Origin: Temnothorax longispinosus
Taxonomy: Eukaryota > Arthropoda > Insecta > Hymenoptera > Formicidae
Length of the DNA stretch: 64,000 nt
Assembly: GCF_030848805.1 (NCBI RefSeq)
Contig: NC_092360.1
Span: 6,324,001-6,388,000, forward strand
Direction of reading: 5' to 3'
The notes under the pieces were generated by a model, which was given only the letters and a program-made list of their open reading frames with translations, did not search any database and was not told the origin of the DNA. The translations under genes were made by a program, and so were the position numbers. Below are positions 13,601-27,100 of the stretch, in pieces (position 1 is the first letter of the stretch; each line of letters begins with the position of its first letter).

Positions 13601-15043
13601 GAGGAAGAGGAAAAGAAGTATGGAAGTGTAGAAAAGATAACATTTGAAAGAACAAATCTAATGTCACTACCATAGTCGTAGAAGAAATTCGCCTAGTGAA
13701 CAGCATCCGCAATGCAGTGATTCCAGCGCGAGATAAAACATAGATATCCGCAACTAGTTTTTATGACAATATTAATTTACCGACAAACGCATTTGGCTAT
13801 CGAAAAACGTTTGCTTGAAACAAAATTGTAAAAGCGTAAATTACAATGAATTGTATTGATTTTATCAATTTTCCATATGCAACACATAAATTATTTTCCA
13901 AAATCAATACAGCCGATTTAAGCTCAAGACGATAAAAACTCTGAATAATTCCCTTCTGAATTTAAAATGTTGAGAAAAAAAAGCAAGATATTTAAAGAAT
14001 ATTTGTTCATTGTTTAACGAGCTTCTGCGTTACATGCATCGTTTCCATGCTAATTTCTTTTTATCGCGCATAATACCGCTCCGAATATGTTTCAAGATAT
14101 TTCCGTATTTTATATCGTAAATTAGCCCGGTATATCGCCGACCTGGGCAAACTTATCCAGTTATCGAGTAACCCATATATCGACTTAGCGAGTTACTCCA
14201 ACAACCTGACGATATTATGTTCGTCGGTCCAGAAGAGCCCGATCTCTAATTGGACATGCTTTTATACCTAACAGAAACTGCCACATAGCAACGGCAATTA
14301 AGTGCACGTTTAATAACCCGCATGTATAACCATCGCCGCATTTTGTCTACATAGGTACAGGTTAACATAGACGAGAGTTAAATCACGGTAAACATCTCTC
14401 CCTCATCGACAGAGGAAATTCAACCAACATTTCATATTAATTTAATCTCTCCCCAATATAATTCTATGAAAGAAAAATTACGCTATGTTTATTTTTATAC
14501 TTTTGAGAAAAGTAAAGCGCTACGTGTGTTGTTTCGGTAATATATATAATTCACCCGCTATTTGTGTACACAGTTATAAAACTGCCTCAAGTCCTTTCAA
14601 CTACGCGGTAGTCGGAAATTAGAGAACCGCCGGCGCCGGCCGTGTCGTTCTAATATCAAAGCACACGTCGATCATTTAGTATTAAAAATTAAGAGCTTTA
14701 AGTGACGATTAAAGCCGCGGTAACCACATCTCGCTCTTTAATTAATTTCAACATGACTTTAATAAGATTCCAGGCGTAATTTTAAAACGCGCGTTAAAAA
14801 TTGAAAGAAATTAAATGGAAATAGCAATCTTTCGCGCAGGCAGGTTTCACCGAAGATAAGACGGACTAATCTCGTCGTAGAATCCTCGATCGCGAAAGCG
14901 GACGTTCGGGGATCCGGGATACAACTGAAAATAATTTGCCGAACACTCACGGATAATAGATCAATGATACTAACAAACGCCCGTGGCAAACTCCAAACGA
15001 GCTATTTCGATAGTCGGCGGAGACAGAAAGGGGAGGGACGTGC

Positions 15044-15117
<74 letters not shown>

Positions 15118-18100
15118 TGAAGGGCCGGGACCAAATAGAACGTTCAATTATTCCACGTCGAATCTGTTCGCTGTTTTTGTGCACAGAAACTGTCGTTGCG
15201 CCCCGCAACGTCCGTACGCTTCGGGGGGAGGGGGGGGGGAGGACATGCAGTCGCGCGAAAATCTACGATAAAAGGGTGGTGCGCACTGAAAGCAGTTTTG
15301 TCCGTATGTTACACGCTGCCGCTCGACTTCTCCTCGTACGCAATTTGTTTCGGGAGTCATTGTCGTCAAATATCGTTACTACTACCAGCGAAATTCATCG
15401 TTTTCGAATACCACTTTCACGGAAAATAACTGCGTCACGTATGTGGCTTCTGTTTCTACAGGGAGGGAGGGGGAAGGGTGAAATTTATCCGAAAGTATTG
15501 TTGCATCTTCTAAAATCTCAATACTTTTGAAACATTTTGCTCTTCTTAATCCTTGTTAAAGCAAAATTAAGTGTGTTATCCTTTTATTCGTTTCTCAATG
15601 ATTCAATTTTCGATAAAAATTAAATAATACAATGTATAGAATTTTTTCTTCATCTTAATTTCTAGGAATTCATTGAAAAACTATTTTGTAGTTCTGTATA
15701 GAAACAATATTCAATTAATTAATATGTTTAGCTTTAATTTATTTGTCATAGAGTAAATAATTTTATCTATATCTAATCATCTATTCTCTCGTAAGTTGCA
15801 TTTTTAACGAATGTCAATTAATTCACACGACCGTGCGACAAACTCTTCCGTAGTAATCATTGACGGATACTTCAAACGCGAACGACGCCGGCTTTCGCGA
15901 TTTTTCCGGCATCTGCCGATTTCCGTCGCGTGCGATGAAAAAAAAAAGAGCGAGCGAGCGATATTAAATTTGCATCACGCGCCCACACGTGCAAAGAAAT
16001 GGCACGACCGAAGGTTAATTGGATCTTCTCCGCTCGACTTGAGCGAATCGTCGGACCGGTGCACATTCCTAAGGGAGCTATAGGCTAATGCATACACATC
16101 TCTCCCCCCGCGCGTTCCCCCCGTAATATATGCGATAACTCACCCGACCGCTTCTTTGTAGACGACGCTGAAGAGCACTATTCCCACGCCGGTGCCGGCC
16201 TGCACCACCATCTCGACGAACTCCCGTCGTTTTCTGAAGTAATTGCCCAATACCAGACTGGCGGTTTCCCTCACGAGGCCAGCCCCCGTGCCCAGCACCA
16301 GACCGTAGCTGTTGCATTTTGTAAAGGTAAATCGTATGACTTTGCAGCGGGAGTTGCCGCGCGAAAGGATATAAGCTGAGGCGATATTTTAAGCGGAAAG
16401 CGCGGAGAGTTTCGCTACGCGAAAACGAGTCGCTGACGTTTTCAAAGAAAAACTCGGGCAGCTGGGATGTATTGAGCCGGAAATATTCATTTCTCATCAT
16501 TTTTTAATATGCCCTTTCCGGTTAAAGAGGTACGGGACGCTATTACGCGCGTTTTCAGCTTTAAAAGCTATTCAAAAGCAGAATTAAACGAATGACTATT
16601 ACCATAGAAATATGTAACTCCGCGCATTGCCATATGATACACATAATACGTAGAGAATGCATTTCAGAACTCACAATTATCAACTAAATTTTCGGTGCGG
16701 AAACGTAAATGTTTTTCTTCTTTTTCTTTATAAAGTATTCCCGTTTTAATTTGACGCACGAATATAATCCGCGACTAAAGAGAAATTTAAAGCACACAAT
16801 AAGCGTCCGCATAAATAATTACTCATTTTCGCCGTAAAAAAACAGCTTCGATAATTCACTGAACATGCTATTAATATTTCATCCCTCGCGTAAAAGTTAA
16901 CAAAAACACTCTCTCATCTGCCCTTCGATTATTTTTAATGCAACATCCATCACAATAATTCTTCGACGGTTAAACGTCGCCTGCATGCAAGTTGATAAAA
17001 AATCGACCCTCGCGTCCTACCCATCGATTATTTCTGAACAGCCATCAGCTTTTACGCGATAAAACCTCCACCCGGTCGAAAACGTGTCGCCCGGGCGGTC
17101 GATAGCTGTAGCATTTGCGCCGTTACGCACCTAAGGAGCACTTGATGCATCTGGACGGCGAACGAGGTGAAGAGCGACGCCAGGGCCAGCACCAGGCCAC
17201 CGATCACCGCCGTGAGCCTCGTATTGCCACGGCGACACGCGCCGACGACCAGCGGCGCGGAACCCCGGGAGATCGCGGCGCTCAACGCCCCCGCCCACAC
17301 TGAAACATTCACCCGATAAGAGTCACTTTTGACGGGCTATTAGAGGCACGACTGACGGAAATCAGCGGGGCGCGATGCTCCCGAATATCGCGCGGTTCCC
17401 AATTATCCTGAATATCGCGGCCTCAACCCCCGGCGCGGCGCGGACGTTCCGGAGAAGCGCGACGGTTTTATTCGGCCGACCTCTCTCCTCCTCGCTATGG
17501 TCCGAGCACAACGGACGGAGCTCGTTTGCTGATTGATTTCGCGTTTGTGAGCGCTAACGAGGAAACGCTCGCAAACCGGAACGTTGTTGCCTCTCCTTGT
17601 CCGCGGATGGACGAGACTCGCGCTTCGAAATGGGCGAAAAATAATTTTTCACGTGTTTTTCATCCCCTTGCCGCGTTCGCAGCTCGCGCGGGAACCGCGC
17701 TTCGCGCTCGGATGCGGAAACAGGTCGAAGACACAAATTCGCGCAAATGTTGTTCCGACACTTTTTTTTTTACCGCGCGTCCAAATCCACGAAGCCTTTT
17801 CGGAAAAATGTATTCATCACCCCCGGTATTACTTTTGCGACGATTAAAATTACGGCCTGAATTCCTCTTACGAAAATAGCGGGCAATTTTTTATAGAAAA
17901 GATCTCGTAAAGATTACTCCGTAGGTATATCTCTTGACGCTAAATAATTACGTCGTTACATGATCCATTTTATCTCATTTCGTTATTTAAATTCCAGGCA
18001 TTTGTTACCTCGCTACCTCGCTCAGCGTTGCGATATAACGAGAAAAATATTTTCTCTTCTTCTCTTGCTTTCTAGGGCTAGGGTACCGTGTTTTCGAACA

Positions 18101-21100
18101 AAGTCATCGGATTTATCACGCGACTCTTCGTAATTACTCTCAGTCGCGTCGGATTTCGCAATTACGACGAAATCTTTGTAACGTGAACTATGCTAGTTTT
18201 CAAGTGACAAGCTAGTTTTCAATTAAATCGCGTTAATTACTGTTTACGACGATAATGCCTGGCTCTCGAATTCCTCGATTGTTTCAAGAAGAGATAAACG
18301 GGTCTTCCACCGAAGGCGTTTGTAAAATTAAACCAAAATCTTATAACGAAATAAGATCAATCGTGTGCGGAGTGATTTGCGGCGGGAAGTGACGGTGAGA
18401 CGTGGAGTGGAGAAGGCAATTCGCGGATTTCCCGATCGTAATCCGCGCGGACGCGCGTAAAGATTTATGCAAAACTTCACGCCCTGTCGCGATTACGCGG
18501 ATGAAAATTCTGATATCTGAAGACAGCGCGATATGCGTCGTGCCCTGCAAACGCGAAAGACTTCGCGGCACGGAATACGAAAACCGCGTCGTCGGCCGGT
18601 CCGATTTTAATGCGGCATCGCGTCGGAGCGCGCTATATAGCTGTATCTCTCTGTAATGCTAAAATTGGACGGGGTTACGTCAATCGTATCGACGTACGTC
18701 TCCCGTAATCTCGTAAGAGCATCCGCTTTTTACCCTTTTAACTTGGCGAAGTAGCGAGAAACGCCTCTTTCTTTTTATAAATACATCGTGCCAATTCCTC
18801 GCGAACGCGCGCGGCTCGCAAACGTTTCGCATATAATCGTATACCCCGATATGCGAAAAACCCTCGAACTCGGCAGATATGAATAATCGCATTCAAACGC
18901 ATTTATACGATGCGCAAGTTAAGCCGCTATCGTTTTATTTGGCTCGCACAATTCTGTCAATTTATCTATGTGTGCCACCCCCTGTCTAGTTGTCCATTTG
19001 TCTACATGTCTAAAACTTCGAGCGTTCGACAAATGTTTGGAGACAGACTCGTGAACAATTTCAACAAAGTTTTACAAAAAGATATATAAGAAAGTAGTTT
19101 AACCGAGTGTAGAATAAGTGGACATATGTATTAAAAAGACAAATGGAATTTTTCGAAATATATACTGAAAAATTCACAATGTTTATCACGAAAATCACAG
19201 TTTTTTAAAAGCTCAAGAGAGTTTTAAAATATACATAATAAAATTAGATTTTTTAGGTAAAAATACTTGAGATAGAATATCTGAGATAATATAAATATTT
19301 ACGGTGATTAAAAAAGAAATAAATTTTTATTGTTAATTTATAAATTTTAAACTTAATTCGGTTGTTTAGATTACAATGTAAAGTAATTAATTAACTAAAC
19401 GCAAAATTGAATTTTTACTGAGGAAAAACTCGATATAATTAATTGAGAAATTAGATCCTGTCAGTTACACTTTTCGGTGCCAGACTCCGGTTGGGATTTC
19501 CAATGTTTTCGATCTAATCGAGCGTTAAATTAAATCCCCGCTTGTATAATAATCAATTTGAATATTTTAAATTACTCGTACATGAAACTTCGAATATTAG
19601 TTCGTTAGTTCACTTTAAAAACATAAGACTTTTTACGAAAGAGACTAGGTGCAAATCATGAATAGAGCAAGTTCTTTGCAATTAGATATGTTCTTCTCCG
19701 CGAAATCCTATATACTTGCAAATGAGCGGCCGACTTTGCTAAACAGGCGTAAACATGTCCTCGTCGGATACACGAAAGAACTGAGGGAATGACGCCTCGT
19801 CGGTGGATATACTCCAGGTGCAATATTACGCCCGAAATGAGAAGCGGAGAAGCATGCATTTCGTCGCTATATATACGTTCGAATAAAGTCGCGTTAGGAA
19901 AATTACTACTTGCCACGCGCGCGTATGTAATTATACGCACATAAACGTGCAATGTTATGCCCCGTGGCTTGACATTTCGCACATTTCTCTTCTCGAGCTC
20001 TCACGAGACTCGCGTGCACATTTCCGCGCAAATTCGAGAACACCAAGGAACGCACGCCATGTGTCAAATAATAATGCAGAAAGAATAAAAAATATATATA
20101 TACATATACGTATAGAATGCCAATTTCGAAGAATTTTCTTCCTTAAACATTATGTCGACACTTTTCATTAGCAAACTGATTCACGTAATTTATGTAATCG
20201 GTTCATCCATTTTTGCATAGAATAGAAAAGATTCTAAAGGCGAAGCGTTAACACTTTCCTTATACATATACATATATCCAGCAACGCGCGTAATTTATGT
20301 TTAATCTTTGAACTGAGCACATTTAATCCCGGTGTTAAAGATAAAATCGTCGGATCGATCCTGAAATGAATATGCATTGTCCGGCTTCGTTACGACTTAA
20401 AAAAGGCTCTCGAAGAAACCTGGATATTGGTGCGGCGAGGCTTCAACAGGTAGCGACTTCGGCTCGACGTTCTTATGCGAATAATTTATGAGTCTGGACG
20501 CTTTTAGCGCTATTTGCACAAGTGCGACCAAGTGGACCAAGTGGGATGAACCCTCGCTTAGAATTTCACGGATCGGATTTTGCAAAGCCCTTTTGTACCC
20601 AGATTGGATTTGTCCGCAAAATGCTTGCCCTTTTACCGTCCTATATTATTCTCAAGACAAAGAACGCGAGTAAAACGAGGGGCTACTAGCGCAGATAATA
20701 GCTGTACAATCTTTCGATACAACTTGTGTCGCACAAGATTCAGGATCTATTGCAGAAATGATCCGGAAGTAACTGGACCGTACTTGGAATTTTCCGAACG
20801 TTAAATCATCCCGGTACACCTATCGCATTCCGACCTTTGTCTTCTTTACAGAAAGAGAGTCGTCTTTCGCAAACGTGTTTCTATTATAAATCGCAAGCAT
20901 TTGAAAGCCAATACACATCAGGGAGCTTGTGTCTTTTATTGCGTCACGATGATATATGAAAACACGTCATCGAAACGGGGCAGGATAATTTTTCAAAGTG
21001 GTGCACGAAACTCCGTCGATGACACTGTGCTTTAAATACGTTCTCGACGAATAAAAGAGCCTTTTCACGGCGGTCTTAGCGTAGAGCGGCAGCAAGGAAC

Positions 21101-24100
21101 TCGGATAGACGATAGCGTAAAGCCTTTGTTCATACTTGTCCCAATGCTCGTCCGTCATTACATATTTTTCTCGTAACGCTCAATGACGTCTCTCCTTGCA
21201 AGATCGCGCGCATCCCGGCTGCATCCTCTTCGTCGCTTTCATCTTTCAAGAATATTTCAGTAGCAGCGACCATCGGAGCAAGCGCCGCGATGTATTTTGA
21301 CATCGATAAAAGGTTGGTCTAACGTTACATCATTTCTCTGCGCCGACCGTTTCAAAGGGTGCCGCGAAAATTACCATTTTCCGCAACTGTTCCGCTGTTA
21401 GCGGTGATTGTTGCCTTCTCGCTGGGCAATTGCTGTTATTTCTATGACTAATTGTCGACAGTTCGGGATAAGAAAAATGTTTAAGGAGCTTCGTACCGAG
21501 ACGCGAAAAAGAAAGCACAAAAGCTTTCCTTTCGGGTACAAGTGATGGAAGATGAATCGCTTTTCACGCATTAAAAAGTCGAAGAGCTCGCTTGTAGTTT
21601 GTTAAAGACGTTAAAAAAGACAAAGCTTAAAGAAGAGCTTCCGCAAATAAATGGCAGTACCGTCGTCTTATTCGTCGCTTGGTTTTAAAAAGATTTTAAT
21701 TTCGCAACAATTGTACTTTGATGCTTTGTTAAATCAGTAAAATATTTAATATTGAGAACCAACAAAATTGTGAAAGAAAACGGCGAGCAATTAAATGTCT
21801 AAGAAAAGAATCATCCCGAGTTATAAAAAAGTCCTGCCAATTAATGCTTATTTCAATTAGACATACATTATATATACACACATACACTTTTTTATAATTG
21901 TCTTATAAACTGAACAAAAATTTATTACAGCTCCGCTAGAAATCATGCTAACATTTCATTTCTCGAAAATCACCAAAATAAAAGCACCAATACTTATTTC
22001 TTACCAGAGTACACAGCCCTTATTGCGACAGATAAACAAACTGGCTGCCTACGTTTCAATTGTCCTCGGAAAATAATCGTGAGTGTTTTCCACAATTCGA
22101 GAGAGGTATCTATTATTAAAGAATAAATCTTCAAACAGAAGTTTATCTGTGTTTGATTCCGTGCGGTTTGCCCCGAATCTGTTTAATGTATATGTATATG
22201 CGATCAAGCACTCTCTGCGCTCGCCTGATGAAAATTGAAGTTAGTTTTCCCTTAATGAAATTTTAATCCGGCGCTTTTCCCATTTTTACTTGTAATCTTC
22301 ATTATTTTGATTAATTTTTGAATTAAAATTTTTCTGAGAATAAAATATATTTTTATAATAATTATTGAGATGTACATTTAATATAAAAAATATTAATACA
22401 CTTTTAATTACGACATAATACTAGACTTTTGTTATTTCCATTTTGTTCGCTATTTTCTATTCAAATTTGCGTTTTATTTCGAAATGATACGCATATGCAA
22501 TTTTAATTAAATTTTAATTAAGTCATTCTGCTCAGGTATTATAGCGCTAAGATCTCGTAATTATAAAATAAGCATTAATAAATAATTCGTATATAATTGA
22601 CTGTGTAGTTCCGCGACAGTGTAATAGAGAACATAAAGCAACAGATAAAAATAGCTATCTCTCTTATGAATTATGAATGGATGAGCGTGTTACAATCTGA
22701 TTTATGGTGAATGAAAGATACGGATATTTTTATCGGAGATAGCGACGTGATAAATTTCACGCCCGCGGCTCTGTAAAATAAAAAGTACGACGCCCGCATC
22801 GATCATACCCACCCCCCGCGTACACGTAATGCTACTTAATGCTACCTCGGTTAATCAAATCGGAAGCGCCAACTTCGAACGTAAATGCAGTTGCGGTACG
22901 TTGCGTGACGATACACTATGTATCTTTGCGTAGGTTGAAAATATCCGTTCGGTTGTCGACGCGCGTAATCAAGAATCATTATTGATTTGACGTTTTGCGC
23001 ACAAAGTTTTGAGAAAAGAGTCTACTTCTTCTGCTTAAAATTTCGCCATATATTCTTCAAGAGTTCCAAGTAAGAGTTCTAATAAAATCGTAATTAAACG
23101 AGTGGCTGAGCTAAATTAATGGTAACGAGATTTATTCAGGTTAGACTTTAAGAATGCGTCTTTAAGAATGCAATAAGAAGTTGCCTAAATTAAAACTTCG
23201 ATTGGAAAACGAAGCTGAATGCGATCCAGGACTAAAGCTGTATATGCGTGAATGATTGCAAAAGTTACTACAACGAACAATAATTGGGAGTTTGATCGGG
23301 GAAAGTAAACTTCTGTGGGAACTTCGCTGGGCAAATTAAAAATCGATGGTATTTCCGCGATACTCGGAAAAAGTGGAAATTAAATTTGCCGGAGGAAATG
23401 CAAACCCGTAGAATAAAAGTTTTTTGAAATTTTTGAGACGAAAATACAGAGTTTGGTAACAGATGCCGCGAGAGAGCGAAAGGAAAGGGGGAGAAGGGTT
23501 ATTCAGTTTCCCTTAAGCGATCAATATTTATTTTCAATATGTCAGTAATAACAACTTTGTAGCGCCTAAAGGCATATATCTCAGAGCACCTTGCAAATAA
23601 CAGTTATGAAGTGGTTTAATAAATATAAAATAGATCGTTTATATAGCAGATAGCTCTCATAAATTCTAAATACTTCAGTAAGTACATTTGACAGAATGCA
23701 TTAAGTATCTTTGCATTGTAAATGACTAAAGCTGAACAAATCTTATAGCGACTCCGTCTTTAAACGATATAAATTAACAAAAAAAAAATTTTCATTTTTT
23801 TTTTACAAGTGTTACCTAGTACCACAAATTCCATTTGTAAAAAAGTTTCATTGAAGTATCATTGTAAAACTATTTTTCGAACATATTTTCACTCGAATAC
23901 ATGACTTGTGCATTAATCCTGATGCAGCAAATCATCGTTTGTGAATTTTCGCATAAATAGTGAAGAGGCTTGTCATGCTCTCTGGCAGCCCTTTCCTTTA
24001 GAGCAACACTGTACAGGCAACACAAAGTCTTATCGCGGTAATTCGGTGTGAACTAAAGCTATTGACAATGCATGTCCGCCGTTTGTACGCCTCATGGCAG

Positions 24101-27100
24101 TTCGGCGCTAATTACTGGAGGGGTATTGTCAATACTTCGGATGACAAGTAAATATTGATGGTCTGAGAGACGCTTTACGACAGGCATCGCTGAGCCCCTA
24201 ACTTTGACGAAGGAGTGGATAACTTTTGTTGAAACTAGGTCTATCTGGTTGGGGCACATATCCCAGCAGAGCGGGGCTCTCTACGTACATCAGTACGCGG
24301 CGGTGCATCGTTGCGCGCAGTATATCACACGGGAAAGAAATCCCCGAAGCTTCGGCCGCCTTACGTCTTTCCGGCTTATATAGCGACCGTATCGTACCCC
24401 CAATCGGCCGCCGAGCTACAGACACCGCACCGGTCGGGAGAAGAATCACCAGGAAGCGACACGTCGTGAAAGCTCTCCGTCGTTTAGCCGGACGAATACG
24501 TTTTCCTGACGATATCGCATCTGTCACTCCCTCGGGATCGTCCCGTATCGATCTCGACGACTAAGAGAACGAAAACTTCTCCAACGAAAATAAGGATAAA
24601 GTGAAAACAAGCCGCCGCATATCATGTGATGTAATACCTGACGAATAATTGAAACCATGAGGATACGCAAACATTTATACTTCTATAGCAAAAATTTTCT
24701 CTTTTCTTCCCCTTTCCCCTCTTTCTATCATCCTCGTTTATAAATTATTTATATGTATAAGGTACTTTTAAAAATATAATAGATGTTCTTCTCATCCGTG
24801 AATTGTTTAACCAAGAAACGCGTTAACACGTTGACACAATTATAATTTTAAGTTTCGTAGAATAATGAATATTTGCGTATGCAAATTATATATCTCCTTA
24901 GAGATATCTGCTTGACTAATAAGCGAGTTGTGTAAATTAATAAGATCTTTCTTATAATTTCTGGACGATAAATATTCGATAAAATTAGCTGTGTAAATTA
25001 AATATACATTTCTTAAATTACCGCAGCGCAAACGAGAACTTGAATTATTCTCGTGTTTATAATGAAAGAAAGTTTATTATTAAGAATCTTGACGTTGAAA
25101 TAAACGTTATTAGGTTGTGTAATAAATATTGTTCCGCAAATCATGAGGTAGAATTTCAATATTGTTAAGTTATGATAAAACTTACGATTTACGACAAGAA
25201 GCAAATGGTAAATTGAAATCTAAACAAACAAGTCATAAAAAAAGAAGGCATTTAAAGTCCAAAGTGTTAAGAGAAGTTTGCGAAATTATCATTTGCTTTC
25301 TGAGAAGCTGCTTTTAATAAACCTTAATTTTTTCATTATTTGCGCGATAAATATGTATACTGATATAATGCAAGACAAACTCATTGCTATGTAGAGGATA
25401 AATTACAACGAATTACTTTTCTCGTTCAAAAATGAAGAGAGATACGAAAATGAAGAGAAATTACACTGTTCGGGAAACTAAACTGAGATAGCACTCTTTC
25501 TGACTGGTTGATCTTTCGTTACGCGTTGCGATAATGAAATATCTTCTGCCGAAAGCCTTTGTCTTTATTCGCATTCCCTCGTTCCATTTTCGTGCTCTCC
25601 AACTCCTTCTGTCTCTCTCTAATCCTCTCCTTCCTATCCCGGTGCTCTCTCTTACTTGAAAGTGGCGTTGTTGGCGCAACTCGCTTCCAAACAGGAGATG
25701 AACAATTTTCCACCCCTAAACACGACGCCGTGTATATCGGTAGTTCTGAGCAAGCTCTCTTGACGTTGTCGTTCAAGAGAGTGAGTAAATCGACATAAAG
25801 TCCGATATCGTTCGGCGAAATGCCGCATTAATTCTAAACTGGTGTAATGTGCGGTATTTAGCGGGAATACCGTACGAAACTTTAAACGATTCTGTCCGCG
25901 TCAAACTAATTCCGTCGACTCTCCGTCGACGTAGTTACAAGTCTTCAGTTCTATTATTGTTTTCTTCTTCAAGCAACAAAACGGATGTTTGAAAATACAT
26001 CATGTCTGGTAATCCTCGACTATTTTCTTTATTTTATACCAGTAAAAATTTATATTACTGGAAAATTTATTTAGCGGATACACAATGACTCGTTTTCCTC
26101 GCAGTAATTAAACATTCAACTGTATAAAATACGCTCTCTACGGAAAAGAAATGTACGAGCTTTAATCCAAGCTATAGCGAAGTTTCTTGCTGTGAGAAAC
26201 ATCGCAAAAATTGAGGAACGTCCATTTGCCAACCGCGTGATGGGGGTCCATTCTTTTATGTGTGCACCTTATTACGGTGTAGCTACACTTAAAATAAAAC
26301 GAGTAATGACGAGAAGGAAGGAAGAATGAAAGAAACGTGTTAAAGAATACTGAGAGCGCAGATGAAAAGAATGAAAGTGTTATTTTCGCAATATAATGCA
26401 GTTAGGAAAAAAAAAGAAAAAATAGGTCTCTGCAAAGGTGCTTTGTAAATAGATCTCTGTAGGAATCATAATTCTTCGTAAACTTCTCCTACTTCCGCGG
26501 CATTAAATTTCCAATAATCGCAAAATGAAAGAGAGCAGCATTATTATTATTATAATAACGGTTTAATTGAGAGACAAGACGGGGATCTCGCGATAAACGA
26601 TTGATTAATGGCGAACTTCAATTTCCTTAACATCCGCACCTGACTGACGATTTAACGATCGTTAATGAACGTCGACACAATCGGAACTGAATTCGAGGGG
26701 GCATTTAACGGACGTTATCTGCTTGGAAGAAGATTGGCGAAATCAAGACTTTACTGCTTGCAGCATCGCTTTTCTACGCCGGCTTTAGACACAGTGCGAA
26801 CTCCGTAATCCGAACTTAATGCAACATGTTCGGATTATCGAGAGACTTCCGGATCTTTGGGTCCCGAGTAATCGACCAAGCGTGTAAGAAATTAAGACTG
26901 ATCGTCAAGAAAAGTAAATAATAAAACAACAATTAAAGATATTAAATATGTAGATAATAATCATTAAGCGACAATTTTCGGATAAGTTCGCGCGAGGACT
27001 ACAGAAGTGTTTGCTAATCTTCGTTGTTACTCAATCTCATTACTTCAGAAAGTTATTTCATTATATAGATCGAGTGATTCCGTAACTTCGTCGTTCCGAC

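Noticed and set aside
14964..15530. 188-codon frame with long Arg/Glu repeat
   Set aside because: Produced by the GA microsatellite; the flanks carry no known motif.
16078..16500. 140-codon minus-strand frame over exon 5
   Set aside because: It is the wrong frame of exon 5; the correct frame matches MCT TM4-5.
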